A stretch of 64,000 bases of DNA from an uncultured bacterium. Lineage in GTDB: Bacteria > Verrucomicrobiota > Lentisphaeria > Victivallales > UBA1829. Of this stretch, positions 35,640 through 45,143 are shown piece after piece (position 1 is the stretch's first letter; each line of letters begins with the position of its first letter). The notes below the pieces were generated by a model that had not been told where the DNA came from, made no database searches, and saw only the letters and a program-made list of their open reading frames with translations. The position numbers and the translations under genes were made by a program. The DNA lies in contig CACZEK010000011.1 of the NCBI GenBank assembly GCA_902780135.1, positions 23,567 to 87,566 of the forward strand. Direction: 5' to 3'.

Positions 35640-36689
35640 TCAGCTCCTTTCCATAAGAAGTTTGCAGGACGCCGCGGCGACCGTTTCCGGGTCGACCATG
35701 GCGTGACATCGTGAATCTTTACAGTAGCGCAAAAAACAGCGATTGCAAGCGATTTCCGGAACAAACACGGATTTTTTTTCGCAGTAGGGCCCGGTCAAGG
35801 CGGGATCCGTCGGCCCGAACATGGCGACGACGGGCACGCCGAGCGCCGCCGCGATGTGCATCGGCCCGCTGTCGTTGCAGACCATCAGCGACGACATGCG
35901 GATCGTCTCCATCAGTTCGCCCACGCCCGTCCGTCCGCAGACGGATGCGACGGGCAGCCCGGCCGCCGCGCTCTTCGCCAGGATCTTTTCCGCGTCCTCC
36001 GCCTCGTCGCGCGTCCCGGCGAGCAGGAATTTCAGCCCCGGCTCCCGGCGGGCGACCGACGCGATCACGGCGGAGAAGAAGTCCGCGGGCCATTTTTTTG
36101 TCTCCCAGCGCGCGCCGGGCGCGACGACCGCGAAACGTTCCGGCACGGCTCCGCCGAACGCCTCCGCCAAGATCCCGCGGGCGCGTTCCGCGGTGCGTTC
36201 GTTCACGGGCAGGTTCAGGCTGAAATCCAGGTCTTCGCGGCCGAGGAAATCCTTCATCAGCGCGTTGTTGACGTCGACCGCATGGCGGGGCTTTTCATGC
36301 CCCTTCAGGCGGCGCGTGTAGAAACGCACGGCGAAATGCTCGCGCGGCAGCGCGAATCCGGCGCGCACGGAGCATCCGGACAGGCGTCCGATGAACGCGC
36401 TGCGGATGAGCCCCTGCAAATCTATGACGGCATCGTAAGGCTCGCGCCGGAGATCGGCGCGCAGATGAAGCGCCGCGGGGAGGAACCGAAACGGCTTGCG
36501 GAATTCTTTGTCGTAAAACGGGATCACCCGGCGGACGCACGGGAGGTACGGAGGGATCTCGGCGAACGCGGGCTTCACGACCCAGTCCACGCAGGAGTCC
36601 GGGCCGGCGGCTTTCGCCAGCGCGGAGACGGCGGGCATCGCGTGCAGGATATCCCCCAGGCTGCTTGGTTTTACGATCAGATAACGCAT
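35640..36689 (-). CDS. Glycosyltransferase family 9 (lipopolysaccharide heptosyltransferase-like)
   Basis: 349 residues. The N-terminal Rossmann domain begins YLIVKPSSLGDILHAMPAV and contains DLQGLIRSA; the C-terminal domain has VVAPGARWETKKWP, LLAGTRDEAEDA, NDSGPMHIAAALGVPVVAMFGPTDP and the Cys-rich RCFLRYCKDSRC. These are the marks of GT9 heptosyltransferases of the WaaC/RfaF type, which add ADP-heptose to lipid A-Kdo on the cytoplasmic face. Which acceptor it uses cannot be told. It lies in an operon with the phosphoesterase upstream (54-bp gap). Confidence 0.9.
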   Translation of the reverse strand: MRYLIVKPSSLGDILHAMPAVSALAKAAGPDSCVDWVVKPAFAEIPPYLPCVRRVIPFYDKEFRKPFRFLPAALHLRADLRREPYDAVIDLQGLIRSAFIGRLSGCSVRAGFALPREHFAVRFYTRRLKGHEKPRHAVDVNNALMKDFLGREDLDFSLNLPVNERTAERARGILAEAFGGAVPERFAVVAPGARWETKKWPADFFSAVIASVARREPGLKFLLAGTRDEAEDAEKILAKSAAAGLPVASVCGRTGVGELMETIRMSSLMVCNDSGPMHIAAALGVPVVAMFGPTDPALTGPYCEKKSVFVPEIACNRCFLRYCKDSRCHAMVDPETVAAASCKLLMERS

Positions 36690-36743
36690 GGCGGCGTCCG
36701 CCGGAGGCTTCCCGGCGGCTTCCTCCTGTCCGGTGTTTTCAGA

Positions 36744-37556
36744 TTACATGCCGTGTTCCAGGCGGGTGGCGAGGCACTCGGGCAATCCGGCGGCGCGGAT
36801 TTTCTCCTGCGTCCCGGCGATGTCGTACGGCAGACGGTACCGCGTGAGCGTGTGCTGATCGGTGTCGAAGACGGCGAACGTCGCGCGCGGATCGCGGTTG
36901 CGGGGCTGCCCCACGCTGCCGACGTTGATCAGATACTTGCAGCCGGGCTGGATCGGCAGAACGATCTCGTCGGCCTCGTCGGAACGGAACACCATCCCCT
37001 CGTCGTCCGGCTTGACAGCCCAGAGCCGCAGCTCGTCGACCGGCATTTCGCCGGGCCGCGCGAGCATTTTCTTGCAGTACGCGATCGGGACGTGGGAATG
37101 GCCGCAGAAACAGAGCTGCGTGTACTGGTAGGAGAAATTGTCCATCGCCTGGTGGATGTCGAAGATGTAGCCCCATTCCGACGGGCTGTCCAGCGACGCG
37201 TGCACGGCGGTAAACGGCGTTCCGCGGACCTGCATTTTGTACGGGAGCCCGGCGAGGAACGCCTGCTCTTCGTCGGAAAGCGTGTTCTGCGTCCACAGGA
37301 CCGCGCTTTTCGCATGGGGGTTGAAGCCCGCCATGACGGTGTCGCCGTTGGACGCGTATTCGTCGTGGTTGCCCTTCACGAACGCCGCGACGGGGAGCGA
37401 GCGCATGATCTCGAGGCATTCGTGCGGGTTGGCGTTGTAGCCGACGATGTCGCCGAGGGAGAGATAGGAGTCCACCGCCAGCTCGCGGCAGCGGGCGAGC
37501 ACGGTCTCCAGCGCTTCAAGATTGGCGTGGATGTCGCTCAGGATCGCATATTTCAT
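36744..37556 (-). CDS. Calcineurin-type metallophosphoesterase (YfcE/MJ0936-like)
   Basis: 270 residues from the ATG at 37556; the longer frame would start upstream of the probable promoter region. Metal-binding motifs in order: SDIHANLEALE, GDIVGYNANPH, KGNHDEY, AVHASLDSP and FCGHSHVP. This is the class-III phosphodiesterase fold of the YfcE type. Substrate unknown. First gene of a three-gene operon with GT9 and an exported protein. A TATATT with no good -35 lies about 50 bp upstream. Confidence 0.9.
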   Translation of the reverse strand: MKYAILSDIHANLEALETVLARCRELAVDSYLSLGDIVGYNANPHECLEIMRSLPVAAFVKGNHDEYASNGDTVMAGFNPHAKSAVLWTQNTLSDEEQAFLAGLPYKMQVRGTPFTAVHASLDSPSEWGYIFDIHQAMDNFSYQYTQLCFCGHSHVPIAYCKKMLARPGEMPVDELRLWAVKPDDEGMVFRSDEADEIVLPIQPGCKYLINVGSVGQPRNRDPRATFAVFDTDQHTLTRYRLPYDIAGTQEKIRAAGLPECLATRLEHGM

Positions 37557-37696
37557 CGGTGTTTTGATTCCGGACGGGTTCGGGTTAGGCAGAAAACATT
37601 TTATGAATATACCACATCCGGCGGCAATTTTAAAGAGCAAAACGGAGAAAAAAACGATTTTTTCTTCAATAATTTCAGATTCGTGCAGTTTTCGAC

Positions 37697-37725
37697 TTGA
37701 AAAATCGGCATTCATGCCTTATTTT
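37697..37725 (+). promoter_or_regulatory. Promoter of the pilB-pilT-pilC cluster
   Basis: TTGAAA (37697-37702), 17-bp spacer, TATTTT (37720-37725), 42 bp before the GTG start of the first ATPase. Confidence 0.5.
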
Positions 37726-37767
37726 TTAGCGGTATTCATTTTTCTTCCCACCAAATGAGGTTTCAAC

Positions 37768-39495
37768 GTGCTTGACAGTGATTATGTATTGGAACTGCTT
37801 CAGGAGAACGGATTCGTCTCCAAGGAGCAGATAGACGAAGGCTGGAAAAAAGTCGCCGACTCCGACGGCGAACTGGATATCCTGGACGCTTTGAAGTCCC
37901 TGCAGTATGTCGACGAACAGGAAATCACCAACATGCTCGCGCAGCAGTACGGGCTGGAGACCATCGACCTTTCCACGTTCGAAATCCCGGACGAGGTCAT
38001 CCATGAGCTCCCCGCCGAAACGGCGCGGCAGTACCAGGTCGTCCCCGTCATGCTCCACGACGACATCCTCACCGTCGCCATGTCCGACCCGACCGACATG
38101 GAGACCGTCGACACGCTCCGCTATCTGCTGAAACGCGACGTCGAGGCGGTCATCGCCCCGGCGAAGCAGATCCAGAAAGTCCTCGAATCCGCCTACGGCG
38201 GGCTGGAGGGCACCGTGGACTCCTACGTCGGCAGCGTCGACACGTCCAAGCTCGAAGTCGTGCAGACGGACGAGGACGAAAACGCCAAGGAGGCGGCGAA
38301 GGCCGCGAACGCAAATCCCGAGGACGACGCCCCGATCATCAAGCTCGTCTCCCTCCTCATCTACAACGCCTTCAAGCTCCGCGCGTCCGATATTCACCTC
38401 GAGCCGATGGAAAAGAAATTCCGCATCCGCTACCGCATCGACGGCGCGCTGCGCGAAATGGAAAGCCCGCCGAAATACCTTCAGACGAACATCATCAGCC
38501 GCATCAAGATCATGTCCAAGATGGACATCTCCGAAAAGCGCGTGCCGCAGGACGGACGAATCCAGATCGAAGTCTCCGGCGTCGGGCTCGACCTCCGTGT
38601 GTCGACCATCCCCACCACCCACGGCGAATCCATCGTCATGCGTATCCTCGACAAGTCCAGCATCCAGCTCGACATCCCGAAGCTCGGCTTCTACACCGAC
38701 GACCAGGAGAAGATCGACCGCATCATCTCCATGCCGGACGGCATCTTCCTCGTCACCGGCCCGACCGGTTCCGGCAAGACCACCAGCCTCTACGCCTTCC
38801 TGAACACCATCAACAAGCCGAACCGCAAGATCATCACCGTGGAGGACCCCGTCGAATACCAGCTCAGCGGCATCAACCAGGTCCAGGTGAACCCGATCGT
38901 CCAGATGACGTTCTCGAACGCGCTCCGCGCCATGCTCCGCCAGGCGCCCAACATCATCATGGTCGGTGAAATCCGCGACCTGGAGACCGCCGACATCGCC
39001 ATCAACGCATCCCTCACAGGCCACCTGGTCTTCAGCACGCTGCACACCAACGACGCCCCCAGTTCCGTGACCCGTCTGATCGATATGGGCGTGAAGCCCT
39101 TCCTCGTGGCGTCCTCCGTCCGCGCCATCATGGCGCAGCGACTCGTCCGCCGCGTCTGCAAGAACTGCGTGGAGCCGTACAAGCCCTCCCCCGACGAGAT
39201 CCGGCTCCTCCACCTCGACAAGGACTACCTCGACTCCGCCAACCTCGTCCACGGACGCGGCTGCCCCGCCTGCGGCGGCACCGGGTACAAGGGACGTATG
39301 GGAATCTACGAGATCTTCCTCATCACGGAGGACATGCAGTACCTCATCTACAACAAGGAAAGCTCCGACAAACTCCGCGCCGCGGCCCGCCAGAGCGGCA
39401 TGAGGACCCTGCGCGAAGACGGCCTCCGCAAAGCGGCCGCGGGCACCACCACGGTCTCCGAAGTCCTCGCGGTCACCGTCGGCGACGAAGAATAA
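37768..39495 (+). CDS. pilB: GspE/PilB-type assembly ATPase, first copy
   Basis: 575 residues, GTG start at 37768 with TGAGG upstream. The MshEN N-domain (about 1-150) is followed by the secretion ATPase: GPTGSGKTTSLY Walker A, Asp box HLEPMEKKFRIRYRIDG, ITVEDPVEYQL, Walker B IIMVGEIRD, and the His box HTNDAPSSVTRLIDM. The zinc-binding Cys4 is intact (VCKNC ... CPACGGTGYKGR). It powers assembly of a type IV pilus or type II secretion pseudopilus. Adjacent to a second PilB, PilT and PilC, so a type IV pilus motor is favoured. An insert of acidic and Ala/Lys residues (about 168-185) precedes the core. Confidence 0.95.
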   Translation: MLDSDYVLELLQENGFVSKEQIDEGWKKVADSDGELDILDALKSLQYVDEQEITNMLAQQYGLETIDLSTFEIPDEVIHELPAETARQYQVVPVMLHDDILTVAMSDPTDMETVDTLRYLLKRDVEAVIAPAKQIQKVLESAYGGLEGTVDSYVGSVDTSKLEVVQTDEDENAKEAAKAANANPEDDAPIIKLVSLLIYNAFKLRASDIHLEPMEKKFRIRYRIDGALREMESPPKYLQTNIISRIKIMSKMDISEKRVPQDGRIQIEVSGVGLDLRVSTIPTTHGESIVMRILDKSSIQLDIPKLGFYTDDQEKIDRIISMPDGIFLVTGPTGSGKTTSLYAFLNTINKPNRKIITVEDPVEYQLSGINQVQVNPIVQMTFSNALRAMLRQAPNIIMVGEIRDLETADIAINASLTGHLVFSTLHTNDAPSSVTRLIDMGVKPFLVASSVRAIMAQRLVRRVCKNCVEPYKPSPDEIRLLHLDKDYLDSANLVHGRGCPACGGTGYKGRMGIYEIFLITEDMQYLIYNKESSDKLRAAARQSGMRTLREDGLRKAAAGTTTVSEVLAVTVGDEE

Positions 39496-39522
39496 CGCAA
39501 TCAACCATACGGATCCTATATC

Positions 39523-41202
39523 ATGCTTGACTCTGAAAATCAAACACTGAAAGACATCCTCCTGAACGCGAACGCATGTTCCGCACAGAACATGAAGGAA
39601 GCCGAGGAAGAATACGAACGCACGGGGAAATCGCTTCAGCAGATCCTGGTCGACTTCCAGATCCTGACCGAAAACGAGATCCTCAACTACATCGCCGAAA
39701 GCCTCGGGACGACCGTCGTCGACCTCTCCGTGATGGAGGTCCCGAAAGAGGTCATCGACCTCATCGACGCGGACAACGTCCGCATGCTCGGCGTCGTCCC
39801 GATCGAAGCGGACGACACCACGGTGACGCTCGCGGTCCGCAATCCGCTGAACTACCAGATCGCCGACGAGATGCGGTTCGTGCTCGGCAAGGACGTGATG
39901 ATCGTCCTCGCCGAAGAGAAGCAGATCGACGCCTTCATCGACAAGTATTATCCCGTCGACATCAACGGCGTGAACGACCTCCTCTCCGAAATGGACTCCA
40001 TGGAAGGCTCCGACTACGCCTACGCCAACGCCGAGGAAGACGCGAACAAGGCGCCGATCATCAAGTTCGTGGACGCCGTGCTCTACCAGGCGATCCGCGA
40101 CAAGGCGTCGGACATCCACTTCGAGCCGTTCGAGCACGAATTCAAGATCCGCTACCGCATCGACGGCGCCCTGTACGAAATGTCCCCGCCGCCCCGCAGC
40201 CTCGCGATCCCCGTCATCAGCCGCGTGAAGATCCTCTCCGGTCTGAACATCTCCGAACGCCGCAAGCCGCAGGACGGCCGTATCCAGCTGAAGATCGCCG
40301 GACGCCCCATCGACCTCCGTGTGTCCACGCTCCCGACCTCCCACGGCGAATCCGTGGTGCTCCGTGTGCTCGACCGCTCCGTCGTCAACCTCGACCTCGA
40401 CGTGCTCGGCATCAACGAAGACACGCTGAAGAAGATCCGCGAGATCATCGCCATGCCGAACGGCATCTTCATCATCACCGGCCCGACCGGCTCCGGCAAG
40501 ACGACCACGCTGTACTCCGCCCTGAAGGAGATCAACAAGGTCGAAGACAAGATCCTCACCGCGGAAGACCCTGTCGAATACGACCTCGAAGGCATCGTCC
40601 AGCTCCCCATCAACGACGCCATCGGCATGACGTTCGGACGCGCGCTCCGTGCGTTCCTCCGTCAGGACCCCGACATCATCATGCTCGGTGAAACGCGCGA
40701 TATCGAGACCGCCGAAATGGCAGTCCAGGCATCCCTCACGGGACACCTGGTCTTCACCACGCTGCACACCAACGACGCCGCCGGCGCCGTGACCCGTCTG
40801 ATCGACATGGGCGTCCAGCCCTTCCTCATCACCGCCTCGCTGATCGCCATTCTCGGCCAGCGACTTCTCCGCCGCATCTGCCCGCACTGCCGCACGGCGT
40901 TCGTCCCCACCGACGACGACCTGAAGCTCCTCGGGCTCCAGCGGAAGGACATCGGCGAAAACAAGTTCTACTACGGCAAAGGCTGCCCCACCTGCAACAA
41001 CACCGGGTACAAGGGCCGAAAAGCCATTACCGAACTGCTGTGCATGAGCAGCAAGATCTCCTCGCTGATCCTGGACTCCGCGCCCGCCGTCGTCATCCGC
41101 GACAAGGCGCGCGAACTCGGCATGACCACCATGCGCGAGGACGGCATCCGCGCCATCCTGAACGGCGAGACCACGATGGAAGAAGTTCTCAAATACACCT
41201 AA
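39523..41202 (+). CDS. GspE/PilB-type assembly ATPase, second copy
   Basis: 559 residues. Same architecture as its neighbour: MshEN domain, then GPTGSGKTTTLY, ILTAEDPVEYDL, IIMLGETRD, HTNDAAGAVTRLIDM and Cys4 (CPHC ... CPTCNNTGYKGR). It is a tandem paralogue, clearly diverged, not a recent duplication. All catalytic motifs are intact, so both copies look functional. It lies 27 bp after the first copy and 21 bp before pilT. One copy may serve pilus extension and the other a pseudopilus; the two prepilin genes at 56655-57723 are possible substrates. Confidence 0.95.
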   Translation: MLDSENQTLKDILLNANACSAQNMKEAEEEYERTGKSLQQILVDFQILTENEILNYIAESLGTTVVDLSVMEVPKEVIDLIDADNVRMLGVVPIEADDTTVTLAVRNPLNYQIADEMRFVLGKDVMIVLAEEKQIDAFIDKYYPVDINGVNDLLSEMDSMEGSDYAYANAEEDANKAPIIKFVDAVLYQAIRDKASDIHFEPFEHEFKIRYRIDGALYEMSPPPRSLAIPVISRVKILSGLNISERRKPQDGRIQLKIAGRPIDLRVSTLPTSHGESVVLRVLDRSVVNLDLDVLGINEDTLKKIREIIAMPNGIFIITGPTGSGKTTTLYSALKEINKVEDKILTAEDPVEYDLEGIVQLPINDAIGMTFGRALRAFLRQDPDIIMLGETRDIETAEMAVQASLTGHLVFTTLHTNDAAGAVTRLIDMGVQPFLITASLIAILGQRLLRRICPHCRTAFVPTDDDLKLLGLQRKDIGENKFYYGKGCPTCNNTGYKGRKAITELLCMSSKISSLILDSAPAVVIRDKARELGMTTMREDGIRAILNGETTMEEVLKYT

Positions 41203-41223
41203 TAAGCATAAAGGGCCCTCAAC

Positions 41224-42291
41224 ATGGTTGAAATGGATGAATTACTGGATCTCGTCGTTACCGAAGGATGCAGCGACCTGCACCTCGAAGTCGGCGTCGC
41301 CCCTGTGATCCGCCTCCACGGTGAAATGACCCAGCTCGACCTCCCGGTGCTCACGCCGGAGGATACGGAAGCGCTGGTCAAATCGATCGCCTCCCCGCGC
41401 CATCTTCAGCAGCTCGCCGAGGACGGCGGTGCGGACTTCGGTTTCGCCTTCGGCGACCGCGCCCGTTTCCGCGTCAGCGCGTTCAAGCAGAAAGGCTGCA
41501 TCGGCGCGGTCCTGCGCCAGATCCCCAACGAGATGATGCCGCTGGACAAGATCGGCCTCCCGCCGAGCATCAAGGACCTGCTCTACCGCCCCCGCGGCAT
41601 GATCCTCGTGACCGGCCCGACCGGTTCCGGCAAGTCCACCACGCTCGCCTCGATGATCAACGTCATCAACGAGGAGCGCGCCGTGCACATCATCACGGTC
41701 GAGGACCCCATCGAATTCTACCACCACCACAAGAAAAGCGTGGTGATCCAGCGTGAAGTCGGCGCGGACGTCCCGAGCTTCTCCGAAGCCCTCCGCCGCG
41801 CCCTCCGCCAGGACCCCGACATCATCCTCGTCGGCGAATTGCGCGACCTGGTCACCATCGAAGCAGCCGTCACCGCCGCCGAAACCGGACACCTGGTCTT
41901 CGGCACCCTGCACACCACCGGCGCGGCCCCCACGGTCGACCGTATCGTCGACGCCTTCCCGACCAACCAGCAGCCGCAGATCCGCACCCAGCTCGCCGCC
42001 GGCCTCGTCGGCGTCATCTCCCAGGTGCTCCTGCCACGCATCGACAAGCCCGGCCGCGTCGCCGCCTTCGAGATCATGATCACCACCCCGTCCATCCAGG
42101 CGCTGATCCGCGACGGCAAGACCTTCCGTATCACGTCGGACATCCAGACCGGCGCGAAGTACGGCATGAACACCCTCGACTCCCACCTCGTGGAACTCTA
42201 CAAGAAGGGCATGGTCTCCTACGGCGAAGTCATCACGAAGGCGCAGGACCCCGAAGGCATCGTCCAGACCCTCGCCGGGACCGCCATCTGA
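41224..42291 (+). CDS. pilT: Twitching motility retraction ATPase PilT
   Basis: 355 residues, PilT length, without an MshEN domain. N-terminal ASDLH-type motif is present as [20 protein letters not shown]. Walker [22 protein letters not shown], Walker [10 protein letters not shown], then [21 protein letters not shown] with the PilT-specific AAETGHLVF. It depolymerises the pilus. Follows two PilB copies and precedes PilC in the same transcript. Confidence 0.95.
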   Translation: MVEMDELLDLVVTEGCSDLHLEVGVAPVIRLHGEMTQLDLPVLTPEDTEALVKSIASPRHLQQLAEDGGADFGFAFGDRARFRVSAFKQKGCIGAVLRQIPNEMMPLDKIGLPPSIKDLLYRPRGMILVTGPTGSGKSTTLASMINVINEERAVHIITVEDPIEFYHHHKKSVVIQREVGADVPSFSEALRRALRQDPDIILVGELRDLVTIEAAVTAAETGHLVFGTLHTTGAAPTVDRIVDAFPTNQQPQIRTQLAAGLVGVISQVLLPRIDKPGRVAAFEIMITTPSIQALIRDGKTFRITSDIQTGAKYGMNTLDSHLVELYKKGMVSYGEVITKAQDPEGIVQTLAGTAI

Positions 42292-42335
42292 TCCGAGATT
42301 ACGATTCATCATTCACATAACCTGGAGTTCACAAA

Positions 42336-43598
42336 ATGCCGATCTTCCAATACACCGCGATGGATGCATCCGGTAAGGAACAGAAGGGACAGCACGAAGC
42401 CGCAAGCGAAGAAGCCGTCGCATCGTTCCTGAAAGAACAGGGGATGTTCCCCACCTCCATCAAACCGCTCGCCAAAGCGGAAAAAGGCAAGAAGGAAAAA
42501 GCCAAAAGCTCCGCCGCGGCGAAGGGGCTGAACATCAGCCTCGGCCCCACGGTCATCAAGGGCAAGGACCTGACCGTCTTCACGCGCCAGCTCGCCATCC
42601 TGCTCGATGCCGGCCTCCCGCTCATCCGTTCCCTCAAAACGCTCGAAAGACAGGCGAAAAACCCGTCCGTGAAAACCGTTCTCGGAAAGGTCGCCAACTC
42701 CGTCGAAGGCGGCTCCACCTTCTCCGAAGCCCTCGCGCAGCATCCGAAGTCGTTCGACAAACTCTACCTGAACATGATCCGCGCCGGCGAAGCCGCCGGT
42801 AAGCTCGAACTGATCCTGACCCGTCTGGCGGGCTTCCGCGAAAAAGCCGCCAAGATCGCCGGCAAGGTCAAATCCGCCATGGTCTACCCCGCCATCGTGC
42901 TCACCATCGCCATCGGCATCACCATCTTCCTCATGATCTTCATCGTCCCGAAATTCGAAGTCATGTTCACGGAAATGCTCGACGGCGCGCAGCTGCCCGC
43001 GGTCACCCGCTTCGTCATGGGCGTCAGCCGCTGGCTGCAGAACAACATCATCATCGCCATCGTCATCGTGGTCGTCCTCGTGGTCGCCATGAAGTTCATC
43101 CTCAAGACGGAGAAGGGACGGTTCTACTTCGACAAGGGCATCTACAACGCGCCCGTCATCGGCCTGCTCATCTCCCGCAACGCCATCTCCAAGTTCTCCC
43201 GTACGCTCGGCACCCTCATGGGTTCCGGCGTCCCCGTCCTGAACGCCCTCCAGATCGTCCGCGACACCGCCGGCAACGAGCTGGTCGCCAAGGCGGTCCA
43301 GCAGGTCCACGACGCCGTGAAGGAAGGCGAACCGATGGCGCCCCCGCTTCAGGCGACCAAGATCTTCCCCGACATGGTCATCAGCATGATCGAGGTCGGC
43401 GAGGAAACGGGCAAGCTCCCCGACATGCTCGAAAAGATCGCCGACACCTACGACGAAGAAGTCGACAACGCCGTCAGCGCCCTGACGTCCATGATCGAAC
43501 CGTTGATGATCGTCTTCCTCGCCGTCATCGTCGGCGGTATCGTCATCGCACTGTTCAGCCCGCTGATCACCATCATCCAGACGCTCGGCGGCGGTTGA
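42336..43598 (+). CDS. pilC: Type IV pilus/type II secretion inner-membrane platform protein PilC/GspF
   Basis: 420 residues. Starts MPIFQYTAMDASGKEQKG. Two T2SSF domains (about 75-195 and 280-400) carry FTRQLAILLDAGLPLI and FSRTLGTLMGSGVPVL. Three membrane helices: about 185-210, 230-252 and 385-415. A Lys-rich linker (KAEKGKKEKAKSS) lies before the first domain. It anchors the PilB and PilT ATPases in the inner membrane. Last gene of the cluster before a strong terminator; no pilM-pilQ genes are adjacent. Confidence 0.95.
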   Translation: MPIFQYTAMDASGKEQKGQHEAASEEAVASFLKEQGMFPTSIKPLAKAEKGKKEKAKSSAAAKGLNISLGPTVIKGKDLTVFTRQLAILLDAGLPLIRSLKTLERQAKNPSVKTVLGKVANSVEGGSTFSEALAQHPKSFDKLYLNMIRAGEAAGKLELILTRLAGFREKAAKIAGKVKSAMVYPAIVLTIAIGITIFLMIFIVPKFEVMFTEMLDGAQLPAVTRFVMGVSRWLQNNIIIAIVIVVVLVVAMKFILKTEKGRFYFDKGIYNAPVIGLLISRNAISKFSRTLGTLMGSGVPVLNALQIVRDTAGNELVAKAVQQVHDAVKEGEPMAPPLQATKIFPDMVISMIEVGEETGKLPDMLEKIADTYDEEVDNAVSALTSMIEPLMIVFLAVIVGGIVIALFSPLITIIQTLGGG

Positions 43599-43612
43599 TC
43601 CGCCCCGTCCGC

Positions 43613-43650
43613 GGTCCCGCCCGGGCTTCAGGCGGGACCTTTTCTTTTTT
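43613..43650 (+). terminator. Terminator after pilC
   Basis: GGTCCCGCC/GGCGGGACC stem with a 9-nt loop, followed by TTTT-C-TTTTTT. Confidence 0.9.
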
Positions 43651-43666
43651 CCGGAGGTGCGCACGA

Positions 43667-44401
43667 ATGCGCTGCTTTCTGAACATCGGAAACACCCACA
43701 CGCAAATCCTCACCGTCGGACCGGACGGCGGGCGCAGTCTGCGCACCGTCCCGACGGCAGGATTCGACCCCGCTTCGCTCCCGGACGGCGCGGAGATTTT
43801 CGCGGCATGCGTCGTGGCGGAAAAGACGGACGCGCTGACTGCGCGCGGCGCACGGTTCGCCACGCCGGAAGCCGCCTCCGCCTTAAGGTTTCTGGATTTC
43901 TCCCGCGTCGACGCGTCCACACTCGGACAGGACCGCGTCGCGAATGCCGTTCATCTCGCCGCAAAGGGCATTCTCCCGGCGGTTTCCATTGATTTCGGCA
44001 CCTGCATCACCGCGGAGGTCGTCGACGCGCAGAAGCGCTTCCTCGGCGGCGCGATCTTCCCCGGACGCACCCTCACGCGCCAGGCCCTCCACGACTACAC
44101 CTCGAAACTCCCGCTCGTCGAGCTCGCGGACGAATTACCCCCCTGCCCCGGCACAAACACTCTCAACGCCATCCGCATGGGGACCGATGCAGCGGCAATC
44201 GACGCGGTATTAGGATTCATCGCCCGCATCCGCAGGATGCTGAAGGAGACCCCTTCTGTCTATGCCTGCGGCGGCGACCGCGCGTTTTTCCTGCGTGCGC
44301 CGGAGTTCCAAGAGCTTTCCAATGGTTTTCCGTCCGTTCGAGGCATACGGGACGGCGGCGAAGACTTTACCCTGCGCGGAGTCGAAATCCTTTTCAGCTG
44401 A
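43667..44401 (+). CDS. coaX: Type III pantothenate kinase-like protein
   Basis: 244 residues from the ATG at 43667, with GGAGGT upstream; the earlier in-frame ATG would place the start inside the pilC terminator. Motifs of the CoaX ASKHA fold: NIGNTHT (motif 1), LGQDRVANAVHLA, DFGTCITAEVVD (motif 2) and GGAIFPGRTLTRQALHDYTSKLP (motif 3, given in pieces GGAIFPG and LTRQALH). In motif 1 the conserved first Asp (DxGNT) is Asn, directly readable as AAC. That Asp is important in studied CoaX enzymes, so activity is uncertain. It would phosphorylate pantothenate in CoA synthesis; panC is also in this window. Confidence 0.8.
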   Translation: MRCFLNIGNTHTQILTVGPDGGRSLRTVPTAGFDPASLPDGAEIFAACVVAEKTDALTARGARFATPEAASALRFLDFSRVDASTLGQDRVANAVHLAAKGILPAVSIDFGTCITAEVVDAQKRFLGGAIFPGRTLTRQALHDYTSKLPLVELADELPPCPGTNTLNAIRMGTDAAAIDAVLGFIARIRRMLKETPSVYACGGDRAFFLRAPEFQELSNGFPSVRGIRDGGEDFTLRGVEILFS

Positions 44402-44411
44402 GAAACGCCCC

Positions 44412-45077
44412 ATGAGGATCAAGATCTGCGGCATCAGGAACGATTCGGATTTGAAGGCGGCGCTCTCCGCCTCGCCGGACGCCGTCGGATTTCTGGTCGG
44501 ACAGGTGCATCCCTCGCCGGATTTCATCCTCGCATGCACCGCGCGGCGTCTCGCCCGCTCCCTGCCGCCGTTCGTCCAGCCGTGGCTGGTCACGCATTTT
44601 TCCAAGCCGGAGGAGATCCTCGACCTCGCGGAAGCGGCGGCGATCTGGAATATCCAGCTCCACGGGGACTCCACGCCGGAGGAAGTCTCCGCGATCCGCG
44701 ACGCCCTGCCCCCGTGCGCGAAGCTCGTGCGCGCGGTCCATCCCGAGCCGCAGGACACTTTTTTCGAATACGCGGACTATGCGCCGTTCATCGACGCCTA
44801 TCTGATCGACACGCTCAACGCGAAAACGGGACAGGTCGGCGGCACCGGACTCACCGGAAACTGGATCCGCGCCGCGCGTTTCGTGCAGGAATCGAGGCTC
44901 CCGGTCATCCTCGCGGGCGGGCTGACACCCGCCAACGTGGCGCGCGCCATCGAACGCGTCCGCCCCTACGCGGTGGACGTGAACACCGGGGTCAAGGCGC
45001 CGTCGGACCGTTCGGAAAGCGCCGCGCTCTGCCGCGCGTTCGTGAAGGCGGCGCGCCTGACGGATTATCAGGCTTAG
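44412..45077 (+). CDS. trpF: Phosphoribosylanthranilate isomerase family protein
   Basis: 221 residues from the ATG at 44412, 10 bp after coaX. TrpF motifs: KICGIRNDSDLKAA with the catalytic Cys, IQLHG, LIDTLNAKTGQVGGTG with the catalytic Asp, ILAGGLTPANV and VDVNTGVKA. It isomerises phosphoribosylanthranilate in tryptophan synthesis. No other trp gene is near, so it is an orphan. The usual VDVSSGVE is VDVNTGVK here. Divergence is moderate but the two catalytic residues are kept. Confidence 0.85.
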   Translation: MRIKICGIRNDSDLKAALSASPDAVGFLVGQVHPSPDFILACTARRLARSLPPFVQPWLVTHFSKPEEILDLAEAAAIWNIQLHGDSTPEEVSAIRDALPPCAKLVRAVHPEPQDTFFEYADYAPFIDAYLIDTLNAKTGQVGGTGLTGNWIRAARFVQESRLPVILAGGLTPANVARAIERVRPYAVDVNTGVKAPSDRSESAALCRAFVKAARLTDYQA

Positions 45078-45095
45078 GAAAACCCGCCGTTTTCT

Positions 45096-45143
45096 GTGCG
45101 CGGGCGTCAGCCGCGCACTGCTTCAGCGGAGGACTTGTCCTCC
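45096..45143 (-). repeat. Triple-hairpin repeat element, copy 2 (GNAT 3' end)
   Basis: Same layout as 18214-18260: GGAGGAC/GTCCTCC (45128-45143), a middle stem with a G-U on the minus strand, and GTGCGCG/CGCGCAC (45096-45118). It overlaps the last 12 codons of the GNAT gene, supplying its C-terminal residues DKSSAEAVRG and its stop. Confidence 0.75.

Noticed and set aside
37726..40887. 1053-residue open frame antisense to the two pilB genes
   Set aside because: Shadow of GC3-rich coding on the plus strand; repeats of HDD/DEV-like residues mirror the ATPase duplication.
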